From CAYLWW01 sp964387585 (GTDB taxonomy: Bacteria; Pseudomonadota; Alphaproteobacteria; Rickettsiales; Midichloriaceae): a stretch of DNA of 17,604 nt. The notes beneath the pieces are model-generated. The model was not told the DNA's origin. It did not search any database and worked only from the letters and a program-made list of their open reading frames with translations. The stretch is taken from the NCBI GenBank assembly GCA_964387585.1, contig CAYLWW010000031.1, forward strand, positions 1 through 17,604, in the 5' to 3' direction. This document shows positions 7,693-14,891 of the stretch, one piece after another. The position numbers and the translations under genes were made by a program. Position 1 is the stretch's first letter; each line of letters starts with the position of its first letter.

Positions 7693-9138
7693 ATGGAAAA
7701 TAGACAAATAGATGTAGCGGTGATAGGAGCTGGACCCGCAGGATACGTAGCTGCAATAAAGCTAGCTCAACTAGGCAAAAGCGTTATATGTATAGATGAT
7801 AAAGAAATGCCTGGCGGTACATGTATGAATGTAGGTTGCATACCCTCTAAAACTTTACTACAAGCTAGTCATAAATATTTCGAAGCTAAGAATGAATTTA
7901 GCAAATATGGTATAGAAACTGGTGCTCTTAAAGTAAATTTAAGTCAAATGATGGATTTAAAGCAAAAGGTTATCAATGAGCTAGGATCAGGAATTAAAGG
8001 TTTGTTTAAAAAGAATGGTGTACAGTATTTACAAGGAAAAGCAAAATTTATAGATCATCATAATATAGAAGTAACTCAACTAAATGATCCTAACAATAAA
8101 GTTACTGTAAATGCACAGCATTCTATTATTGCTACCGGTTCACAAGTGTCTTCTTTACCTGGAATTATAATAGATGAAAAATTTATACTATCATCCACAG
8201 GCGCTCTTAGTTTAAGCTCAATACCAGATAGTATGGTGATAATAGGTGCGGGAGTTATAGGTTTAGAGATGGGGTCGGTATGGTCTCGTTTAGGGAGTAA
8301 AGTAACTATAATAGAGTATTCTGATAAAGTGCTAGCAGGAGCTGATGATGATGTTTCAAAAGAAGTACAGAAAATCTTAACAAAGCAGGGGATAGAATTT
8401 ATTTTAGGCGCACAAGTAATGAATGCAACTATAGTTAATGATGCCTCTAATGGAAAAAGTGAAGTTGAAATTAAGTATAACTTACTTAATGAAAAGAAAA
8501 ATGTAGAGCAAAATAACAAAATAAGTTGCGATGTAGTACTAGTAGCTGTAGGCAGAAAAGCTAATACAGAGCATTTAGATTTAGATAAAATTGGAGTATC
8601 ACTTAATAGCAAAGGACAAGTAATAATTAATGGTAACTTTAATACTAATGTAAGCAATATTTATGCTATAGGAGATGTGGTGGAAGGGCCTATGCTAGCG
8701 CATAAAGCTTCTGAAGAAGGGGTAGCAGTAGCAGAAATTATAGCTGATCGTTGCCCATATATAAATTACGATATTATTCCAAATGTTATTTACACACATC
8801 CGGAAATAGCAATAATAGGTAAAAGTGAGGCAATTTTAAAACAAAGCAATATAGAATATAAAGTTGGTAAATTTCCGTTTCTAGCTAATAGCAGGGCTAA
8901 AGTAAACAGAAGTACCGAAGGCTTTGTTAAAATTATTAGCTGCGCTAAAACTGATACTATACTAGGAGCTACCATAATATCACCTGCTGCTGGAGAGATG
9001 ATTCACGAAATAGGGTTAGCAATGGAATTTAAAGCTACCTCAGAAGATCTAAGCTGCATATCCCATGCTCATCCGACACTTAGCGAAGCTATTAAAGAAG
9101 CTTCATATTCAGTTTTTTCTAAAGCAATACATATATAA
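7693..9138 (+). CDS. lpd: Dihydrolipoyl dehydrogenase (E3)
   Basis: FAD enzyme that reoxidises the dihydrolipoyl arm of E2 and reduces NAD. The 481 residues have the full architecture. The FAD-binding glycine motif is GAGPAGY (about 12-18). The redox disulfide is C44/C49 in GGTCMNVGCIPSK. The NAD-binding motif is VIIGAGVIGLEMGS (about 180). The second FAD motif is YAIGDVV, and the C-terminal dimer domain has the catalytic H460-P461 and E465 (HPTLSE). With sucA and sucB just upstream it most likely serves 2-oxoglutarate dehydrogenase, and may serve pyruvate dehydrogenase as well if no second lpd exists in the genome. The stop codon is only 67 bp before the chosen hisS start. Confidence 0.96.
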   Translation: MENRQIDVAVIGAGPAGYVAAIKLAQLGKSVICIDDKEMPGGTCMNVGCIPSKTLLQASHKYFEAKNEFSKYGIETGALKVNLSQMMDLKQKVINELGSGIKGLFKKNGVQYLQGKAKFIDHHNIEVTQLNDPNNKVTVNAQHSIIATGSQVSSLPGIIIDEKFILSSTGALSLSSIPDSMVIIGAGVIGLEMGSVWSRLGSKVTIIEYSDKVLAGADDDVSKEVQKILTKQGIEFILGAQVMNATIVNDASNGKSEVEIKYNLLNEKKNVEQNNKISCDVVLVAVGRKANTEHLDLDKIGVSLNSKGQVIINGNFNTNVSNIYAIGDVVEGPMLAHKASEEGVAVAEIIADRCPYINYDIIPNVIYTHPEIAIIGKSEAILKQSNIEYKVGKFPFLANSRAKVNRSTEGFVKIISCAKTDTILGATIISPAAGEMIHEIGLAMEFKATSEDLSCISHAHPTLSEAIKEASYSVFSKAIHI

Positions 9139-9205
9139 AAAATATATAAAATCCGAAAAAACATTTAAGCTTTATCCTATATACTTAAACAGAGATAAAA
9201 ATTTT

Positions 9206-10468
9206 ATGACAAATAATTATAGAGCAGTACGCGGTATGCGTGATCTGCTAGATGAAGAGTTAAAAATACATTACTATATAATAGAGAAAGCTAAACAATT
9301 AACAAAAAACTATGGATATAGCGAACTAATAACCCCAATATTAGAGTATTCAGAAATATTTAATACGACTCTTGGTACTAGCTCAGATATAGTTAATAAA
9401 GAACAATATACCTTTCTAGATCGTGATAAACATCAATTAACTTTGCGCCCAGAGTTCACGGCATCAGTAGCAAGAGCATATATAACTAACGGCTTAACTC
9501 AAAAATCGCATCAAAAATTCTTCTCATACGGCCCCTTATTCAGACATGATAGGCCTCAAAAAGGTAGATATAGGCAATTCCATCAAATTAATTGTGAATT
9601 TATTGGTGCTTATTCCCCTTATTCAGATGCAGAAACTATAATACTTGCTTACTCTATATTAAAATCTTTAGGTATAGCTCACTTAGTAGAACTAGAAATT
9701 AATACTTTAGGTGATCAAGAAAGTAGGCAAATGTACAGAGATGCTCTAGTAGATTATTTCCATAATTATAAAAGTTCGTTATCCGATGAGAGTCAAGCCA
9801 GACTAGAAAGGAATCCTTTACGCATATTAGATTCTAAAGATGTTAATGATGCCTTAATCATTGCTAATGCTCCTAATATAATTAATTATTTAAACAATAC
9901 TTCACGGCAATATTATGATAAGGTCTTATTATTGCTAGAAGATAATAATATTAAATATAATTTGAATAAGCTTTTGGTTAGGGGGCTAGACTATTATACT
10001 CATACTATTTTTGAGTTTACAGCTCAAATAGATAGTAAATTAACTGTATTAGCAGGGGGTAGGTATGATCACCTAATCTCATTAATGGGAGGACCAGAAA
10101 CTCCAGCTATAGGTTTTGCAGCAGGAATAGAAAGATTAGCTGAATTGATGAAAACTTTAAACTTAGAAAAAATGTTAAATAAAGTAGAAGCTAAAATAGC
10201 GATAATTCCAATAGGTGCTGCAGCTGAAATTCTAGCATTTAAATTAGCTAATGAATTACGTGAAGTTGGCTTAGATATCGTATTGGAATTTGATTTATCT
10301 TTAAAAAAACGCTTTCAGAGGGCTAATAGCCTCGGAGTTAAAAAAGCGATAATTATAGGAGAAGAAGAAATAAGTAATCAGGTTTGTAAAATAAAGGATA
10401 TGGAAAATAGCCAAGAAGAAGTAGTATCTATTAATGAATTGAAAAATCAATTAATTAGGTCATTTTAA
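9206..10468 (+). CDS. hisS: Histidyl-tRNA synthetase
   Basis: Class II aminoacyl-tRNA synthetase that charges tRNA-His. The frame is open from 9065, inside lpd, but the ATG at 9206 is chosen because the protein then begins with the family's usual YRAVRGMRDLL at about residue 5. This gives a normal length of 420. Motifs are TLRPEFTASVARA, class II motif 2 FRHDRPQKGRYRQFHQ (about 112-127), the histidine-binding segment RGLDYYTHTIFEF (about 258-270), and motif 3 AAGIERLAELM (about 305). The C-terminal anticodon-binding domain begins near residue 325. A weak AGAGA lies 11 bases before the ATG. Probably the last gene of the sucA block. Confidence 0.95.
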   Translation: MTNNYRAVRGMRDLLDEELKIHYYIIEKAKQLTKNYGYSELITPILEYSEIFNTTLGTSSDIVNKEQYTFLDRDKHQLTLRPEFTASVARAYITNGLTQKSHQKFFSYGPLFRHDRPQKGRYRQFHQINCEFIGAYSPYSDAETIILAYSILKSLGIAHLVELEINTLGDQESRQMYRDALVDYFHNYKSSLSDESQARLERNPLRILDSKDVNDALIIANAPNIINYLNNTSRQYYDKVLLLLEDNNIKYNLNKLLVRGLDYYTHTIFEFTAQIDSKLTVLAGGRYDHLISLMGGPETPAIGFAAGIERLAELMKTLNLEKMLNKVEAKIAIIPIGAAAEILAFKLANELREVGLDIVLEFDLSLKKRFQRANSLGVKKAIIIGEEEISNQVCKIKDMENSQEEVVSINELKNQLIRSF

Positions 10469-10540
10469 TTTTTTAAAAAATCATCTTTTATTTTAAGCAA
10501 TTGTTTAATTATTTTTATAAAAAATATTTGCTTAGTTCAT

Positions 10541-10580
10541 TTAAAGGTTTGAAAAATCCTTTAACTCATTTTTTGTTTTT
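10541..10580 (+). terminator. Probable terminator after hisS
   Basis: TTAAAGG (10541-10547) pairs perfectly with CCTTTAA (10558-10564) around a 10-nt A/T-rich loop. The stem is followed by CTCA and then a tract of 11 T with one G (10569-10580). The stem is short and weak, but the order stem then T-run is right. It would separate the sucA-hisS block from mipZ. Confidence 0.45.
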
Positions 10581-10591
10581 ATATTTATTTT

Positions 10592-11410
10592 ATGGCTCAT
10601 ATCATCGTTTTTGGAAATGAAAAAGGCGGTTCAGGTAAAACTACTACGGCTATGCATACAATTATCAGTTTATTGAACTTAGGATTTACGATAGCCTCAA
10701 TTGACTTAGATAATAGACAACAGTCATTATCTCGATATATAGAGAATCGCAGAGAAACAAGTAAAGCTCAGCAATTAGATTTATTGATTCCCGAACATTT
10801 TAAATTATCTTCTCCTAATCAAAAAGAAAATGACCATACTTCAGAAGAAAGTAAAAAGGGCTTTATTTCATTATTAGATAGTATGCAAGAATATGATTTT
10901 ATTGTTATTGATACTCCTGGAAGCAATACTGAAATAAGCGTATTAGCTCATTCTTATGCAGATACTGTAATTACCCCAATTAACGATAGTTTTATTGATC
11001 TAGATTTAATAGGCAAGGTGAATGCAGAAAATTTAGATATGATTTCTCCAGGGATTTATAGCGCAATGTTTTTTGAACAAAAGCTTAAGCGTGCTGCTAG
11101 AGATAAAAAAGAAATAGATTGGATAGTAGTAAGAAATAGGTTATCAGCGCTAGAAGCTTTAAATAAAAGAAATGTAGATTTTGCAGTTCGGCGTTTATCA
11201 AGGAAATTAGGATTTAGAATTGCTCCAGGCTTTGGTGATAGAGTAATATTTAAAGAATTGTTTTTACATGGTTTGACACTACATGACGCTACAGGTACAT
11301 CAAAAGTTCGGGTAACTCCTTCAGTAATAGCTGCTCGCCAAGAATTACGAGATTTTCTTAACTCACTACAACTAGAAAAAATCAATGTATTAGCTAATTC
11401 AAAAGCGTGA
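10592..11410 (+). CDS. mipZ: MipZ-type ParA-family ATPase for division-site placement
   Basis: ParA/MinD-superfamily ATPase of 272 residues. In Caulobacter MipZ forms gradients from ParB at the poles and blocks FtsZ assembly there, placing the division plane at mid-cell. The deviant Walker A GNEKGGSGKTT (8-18) has signature lysine K11 and phosphate-binding K16. The switch regions are IDLDNRQQSLSRYIENR (from about 38) and IDTPG near 107. The features that separate MipZ from ParA are here: DTVITPINDSFIDLDLIG, DWIVVRNRLSALEA, the GFRIAPGFGDRVIFKELFLHGLTLHD block, and ARQELRDF near the end. ATG at 10592 puts the Walker A at the usual distance, though no Shine-Dalgarno is visible. ygfZ follows after 31 bp. 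Confidence 0.9.
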   Translation: MAHIIVFGNEKGGSGKTTTAMHTIISLLNLGFTIASIDLDNRQQSLSRYIENRRETSKAQQLDLLIPEHFKLSSPNQKENDHTSEESKKGFISLLDSMQEYDFIVIDTPGSNTEISVLAHSYADTVITPINDSFIDLDLIGKVNAENLDMISPGIYSAMFFEQKLKRAARDKKEIDWIVVRNRLSALEALNKRNVDFAVRRLSRKLGFRIAPGFGDRVIFKELFLHGLTLHDATGTSKVRVTPSVIAARQELRDFLNSLQLEKINVLANSKA

Positions 11411-11441
11411 TTATAAATAAAATAAGTATTAATATTTTTCT

Positions 11442-12428
11442 ATGATGTATACTAAAGATAATTCAAAAGTTGGTATAGGAATAAGTGATGAGCTTTTTGA
11501 GTCTATTTCTATACTAGTGCATCAACATAAGCAGATACCAAAATTTGATAATTCAAATCTTGAATTATCAAATGGATATTTTGTACTAAATAATAGAGCA
11601 GTAATCAGTGTCAAAGGGAATGACGGTTTTGCTTTTTTACAAGGCATATTAACTAATGATATATCGCCTTGTAAAGAAGGCAAGTTAGTTTACTCTCTTA
11701 TGCTTAATGCTCAAGGGAAATTATTATACGATTTTTTTATATATCATGCTACAGGAAATAACTCAGAATTTTGGTTAGATTGCCCTAAAGAATATCTGAA
11801 TGACTTAATAGATAAATTTAAGTTATATAAACTAAGAGCAGATGTCGCTATTAACTTAGCAGCAGATATGGCAGTAGTAATAGCTGAAAAATCTAATGCA
11901 ATTAATGCAATGGATAAATTATTTTTAGACCCTAGAAATGAGCAAATGGGATATAGAGGAATAGTGAGATTTGCAGAGTTAAACAATATTAATAATGAAA
12001 ATAATAATGTTTTAAGAAATTATAATATCACTCGTTTAAATCTCAAATTAACCGAACTAGAAAATGATCTGATACCAGGAAAATTTTTTCCATTAGAACT
12101 TGGTTTAGATAAATTCAATTCAATCAGCTTTAATAAAGGATGCTATATAGGGCAAGAAGTCATAGCTAGAACTTATCACCAAGGAGTAATAAGGAAGGGG
12201 GTTTATTTAGTAGAATTAGCAAATTTTGATGAATTAAAGCATAGTAGATTAAAAAACCAGCATATAGTCTCAAATGATGATGAAAAAATAGGTATTATGT
12301 TAGGCACTTATGGTGAATATGGATTAGCATTGTTAAAAACAGAATTGCTATCGTATGTAAATGCCAAAGGTGAGTTAGAAGAGAAAAAACTTTGGCTCTT
12401 TGAGAGTCATTTTAATGATAAAACCTAG
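11442..12428 (+). CDS. ygfZ: YgfZ/GcvT-like folate-binding protein (iron-sulfur protein maintenance)
   Basis: Tetrahydrofolate-binding protein related to the glycine-cleavage T protein. In E. coli YgfZ supports assembly or repair of certain Fe-S enzymes, such as MiaB; the mitochondrial counterpart is IBA57. The 328 residues include VISVKGNDGFAFLQGILTND (about 55-74) and the signature KGCYIGQEV with conserved C234. The core normally starts near YFVLxNRAVI, which is residue 46 here, so about 45 extra N-terminal residues are present. No ATG lies closer to the core, so I keep 11442; a GTG at about codon 27 is an alternative. The extension contains a strong inverted repeat. The gene probably shares a transcript with mipZ. 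Confidence 0.88.
   Translation: MMYTKDNSKVGIGISDELFESISILVHQHKQIPKFDNSNLELSNGYFVLNNRAVISVKGNDGFAFLQGILTNDISPCKEGKLVYSLMLNAQGKLLYDFFIYHATGNNSEFWLDCPKEYLNDLIDKFKLYKLRADVAINLAADMAVVIAEKSNAINAMDKLFLDPRNEQMGYRGIVRFAELNNINNENNNVLRNYNITRLNLKLTELENDLIPGKFFPLELGLDKFNSISFNKGCYIGQEVIARTYHQGVIRKGVYLVELANFDELKHSRLKNQHIVSNDDEKIGIMLGTYGEYGLALLKTELLSYVNAKGELEEKKLWLFESHFNDKT
11543..11573 (+). repeat. 14-bp perfect inverted repeat inside the 5' part of ygfZ
   Basis: ATTTGATAATTCAA (11543-11556) pairs completely with TTGAATTATCAAAT (11560-11573) around the 3-nt loop ATC. It sits in frame in the codons for the unusual N-terminal extension of YgfZ (KFDNSNLELSN). In mRNA it would form a strong, though A/T-rich, hairpin about 100 nt after the start codon. 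A role as a small palindromic insertion or as a translation control element is possible, but unproven. Confidence 0.7.
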
Positions 12429-12453
12429 AGTAGATGGGGCATATTTAAAAATA

Positions 12454-12482
12454 TTGTCAAAATTGAATTTTCTTATTATCAT
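12454..12482 (+). promoter_or_regulatory. Sigma70-type promoter of the 12519 gene
   Basis: The -35 TTGTCA (12454-12459) and -10 TATCAT (12477-12482) each have one mismatch to consensus and are 17 bases apart. The predicted start is near 12489, giving a leader of about 30 nt that contains a Shine-Dalgarno ACGAGG at 12507-12512, 6 bases before the ATG at 12519. Confidence 0.5.
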
Positions 12483-12518
12483 GATATATGAATAGCAGAA
12501 AAATCTACGAGGTATAAA

Positions 12519-13055
12519 ATGGATTACGATTTAATTAATATAGATAGTACTATAAACAACATAAATGACAACATAAACGAGATGGATGCGAAGCAGTTTG
12601 ACTTCGACACTTCAATATTACCTGATTGTCCTCGCCATATGTTTAATGTGCCGAGAGACTTGAGCAAAATAGCTGGCAAAAGCAATGAAGAGGTAGCTAA
12701 AATGGGCATACCTAAATACTATGCAAGTCAATTGATCGGTATTCAGCAGGGAGATTATCCTTCTGTTGAAATTTTACAAAAGAAATATGACGAAATGGAC
12801 GCAGCCCAGCTAGAGAGAATGTCTGACTTTGTTTCGAAGTTTATGAGATTATATGACGGTAAAGATACCTGTGATAAAGAAGGAATAAAGTATATGGCTG
12901 GCTTCCTTTACCTTTATCATCCAAATTTTGAGTTATTTAAAGTTATAAGAAGTGAGATGCAACAGTTTGTTTCAGGTTTATTTGTTTCTGATAATGAAAT
13001 ACTCAAACTGGCTAGTAAAATAGTTGATATTAAAATTCGTAGTTTTGCTAAATAA
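12519..13055 (+). CDS. Protein of unknown function, 178 aa
   Basis: I do not recognise this family. The protein looks soluble, with no signal peptide or membrane span. The first 25 residues are rich in Asn, Asp and Ile (INNINDNINEMD) and probably disordered. The rest appears mostly helical. Possible landmarks are CPRHMF (36-41), a short GIPKYYASQLIGIQQGDYPS segment (about 63-82) that faintly recalls a helix-turn-helix turn, and a C-terminal YMAGFLYLYHPNFELF block. Promoter and ribosome binding site are better than for most genes here, which supports expression. The next readable coding sequence, the broken PI-PLC-like gene, begins in another frame within a few bases of the stop. The two could have been one operon, or, less likely, one frameshifted gene. 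Confidence 0.65.
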   Translation: MDYDLINIDSTINNINDNINEMDAKQFDFDTSILPDCPRHMFNVPRDLSKIAGKSNEEVAKMGIPKYYASQLIGIQQGDYPSVEILQKKYDEMDAAQLERMSDFVSKFMRLYDGKDTCDKEGIKYMAGFLYLYHPNFELFKVIRSEMQQFVSGLFVSDNEILKLASKIVDIKIRSFAK

Positions 13056-13060
13056 AAATA

Positions 13061-14290
13061 CCATATGATGATTTAAGCACCATTCCTGTACAATCAGCTT
13101 TTGAAGATTCTTATAGTGATGGTTTGGTATACTCAGAAGCTACATGGCTCACAGCGCATAACGCGTTTGCAAATAGGGAGGATGGGTGGAAATATGCCCA
13201 ACAAAACATGAACCTGCCGAAAATATTTGCGTAAGGTATGTATAGTTTTATGATTGATATTCATAAAGATCATGATGATTTATATTTGTGTCATGGAAGT
13301 TGCGATACAACACCTTATCAAAAATTCTCTCGTTCAATAGACAAAGCTGAAGTATGGCTGCAAAATTTATATACTATAATGAGCAGGCATACTAAAGAGA
13401 TTATTACATTACATTTAGAAACTAAAGGTGCGCCCAGCAATGAGATATATGATTTATTGCGTGCTGTGGGGCTAGATAGTTATTTATGAAAAAGTAAGCT
13501 ACCTAATGATCCAACTCTAACTCTTGGGGAGATGAGGAGTAAAAATGAGAGATTGGTTGTATTCAGTGATTATCAATATGAAAGAAGTATAAGAGGGACT
13601 AATGCTGGAGTTTTAGCAGGAATGCATCCTGGATTATTTCCTACATTGAATTATAAAGAGACTGAGTATTCAGTAGAGGGTCATAACGGTTGTAAGATGA
13701 GAACTGATTTTAGAGCAGATCCAGCTGACACTGCTATAAAGCTTATGGTCTTTAATCACTTTTCGCCTATATCTATAGCAAAGGATTATGGTAGTATGAA
13801 CAAATATAGCGATATAATGAAGCGTGTTGCTTCTTGTTTGGCAAATGGGTTTTTTCCCAATTTTATAGCTGTAGATTATTTTGAATTAGGCGATTGTTCA
13901 AATTGCATAAGCACCAAGCAAGTAGTACATACTTTAAATTTATTACATCCAGCAATCCAAAGTAATATAGCAAGTTATTCTACTCACGCATCTACTATAC
14001 AGCAACAACTTCCAACTTATACACACCCATATAGCTTCTATAAGCACTTTAAGCCATGGTTATGTAGCAGTGCTTTATTATGCGTTGGTGCTTCAGTAGG
14101 ATATATATTAGGATATAAAGTGCCCTATGAAGCAGGGCAACAAGCTTTGAGAAATAGTAGTAACGATGTAATTGCTGCGCTGATAAATACAGATAATAGA
14201 GAAATTACGTGGGGGCAGATATTAGAAAGCTCTAAGTTAACTATTGCTGCTAGCATTTTTTGTACGGGGTATTGGCTGGCAGCTTGCTAA
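13061..14290 (+). pseudogene. Decayed PI-PLC-like (PLC-X domain) phosphodiesterase with C-terminal membrane spans
   Basis: One reading frame runs from about 13052 to 14290 and reads as a phosphatidylinositol-specific phospholipase C-like protein. It is interrupted by TAA at 13232-13234 and TGA at 13487-13489. Pieces in order: EATWLTAHNAFANREDGW (from 13136, putative first catalytic His); then GMYSFMIDIH and LYLCHGSC (13235-13305, putative second catalytic His), EIITLHLE and LLRAVGLDSYL; after the second stop, LTLGEM, RLVVFSDYQ, LMVFNHFSP and the family hallmark PNFIAVDYFELGD. Two hydrophobic helices follow (about 14055-14120 and 14235-14285), suggesting membrane anchoring. No in-frame ATG precedes the first domain, so the N-terminus is also lost or shifted. 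Family recognition is from remembered motifs; substrate is unknown. Downstream segments at 13238 and 13532 have in-frame ATGs but would give partial domains only. Confidence 0.78.
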
Positions 14291-14336
14291 ATTTTAGGGA
14301 TATCTGGTTTAAGATAGACTAAATTGGTTCTTTGAT

Positions 14337-14359
14337 AAATTTTGTTAAAAGCAAAATTT
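14337..14359 (+). other. A/T-rich hairpin downstream of the PI-PLC-like pseudogene
   Basis: AAATTTTG (14337-14344) pairs with CAAAATTT (14352-14359) across a 7-nt loop, 47 bp after the pseudogene stop. There is no following T-run beyond the stem itself, so terminator activity is doubtful. A 10-bp palindrome TGCTTAAGCA lies a little further on (14383-14392). Both may be chance in such AT-rich DNA. Confidence 0.3.
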
Positions 14360-14427
14360 CGTGTAAAGTAAGAAGTATAATTTGCTTAAGCAGAGTTATA
14401 TGGGAGACGCGATTCAATTACCGTCAA

Positions 14428-14554
14428 TATACCTTTGATATTTCAACATTTGCGTTGTCAAATTTGGCGGATTCGCTTATGCTCACCTATTAATATAGGC
14501 TTTCCAAGCTCACTGCTCATTTTCTTAGCAACTCTTGAAGTCTCATTAGTATAT
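14428..14554 (+). repeat. Dispersed repeat, left arm of an inverted pair
   Basis: This stretch matches the reverse complement of 17433-17553. From 14428 to 14520 I count about 75 of 93 bases identical without gaps. After a 6-base indel, 14530-14554 matches at about 21 of 25. The best core is TGCGTTGTCAAATTTGGCGG (14451-14470) and GCTCACCTATTAATATAG (14481-14498). On the minus strand it contains the end of a reading frame, ILMRLQELLRK then TGA at 14517-14519, homologous to the other copy. Weaker similarity continues to about 14410. Identity unknown. Confidence 0.8.
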
Positions 14555-14610
14555 CAGCTTCTATCTTAGGGATATCGAATATAGTTGTTGAGAAGATAGA
14601 AATTAGCAAG

Positions 14611-14871
14611 ATGAATGAATTTATAATCACAGTAAGATTGGTCACTGGAATCAAAAAAGTTATAAAGAGCCCCATAATGCAATTATTCGAAAAGATTTTA
14701 CTCAGAAAACCATCTATCGTTGAAACCCTGTTCTCCGTACTCAAGGGGCGTTTCGATCTAGAACACACAAGGCATCGATCCATTTGGAACGCTCTTCTGT
14801 ATTTTCTAGATGCAATCTCTTCTTATTGCTTCAAATCACATCCAAACCTTCTATCTCTTATTCCTTTCTAA
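14611..14871 (+). pseudogene. IS982-family transposase, C-terminal remnant
   Basis: About 80 residues remain of a transposase of roughly 290. LVTGIKK, then ILLRKPSIVETLFSVLK and LEHTRHRSIWNALLYFLDAISSYCF match, from memory, the IS982 C-terminal pattern (LLRKRxIIET, LKN, xEHSRHRS, then a hydrophobic AYxF helix). E38 in IVET would be the last acidic residue of the DDE catalytic set. The two upstream catalytic aspartates and the rest of the element are missing. Recognisable sequence begins near 14640, and the ATG at 14611 is unlikely to be the original start. It ends 20 bp before the start of the P-type ATPase, so an old insertion or deletion joined transposon DNA to the 5' side of that gene. 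Confidence 0.75.
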
Positions 14872-14891
14872 TTCCGAATTGAGGTTGCTAT

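Noticed and set aside
8076..8657. 193-codon minus-strand ORF opposite lpd
   Set aside because: It lies wholly inside the well-supported lpd gene, has no recognisable domain, and is a typical long shadow frame in AT-rich DNA.
9065..9205. Upstream ATG extending hisS by 47 codons into lpd
   Set aside because: The extra residues overlap the end of lpd and are not part of the histidyl-tRNA synthetase family, which begins at YRAVRGMRDLL just after the ATG at 9206.
13487..13489. TGA read as tryptophan or as a recoding site in the PI-PLC-like frame
   Set aside because: Trp is encoded by TGG throughout the other genes, the same frame also has a TAA stop, and no selenocysteine-type context is evident, so decay is simpler.
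14517..14783. 88-codon minus-strand ORF across the repeat and the IS982 remnant
   Set aside because: Most of it is antisense to the transposase fragment. Only its last dozen codons, shared with the other repeat arm, carry signal, so it is not listed as a gene.
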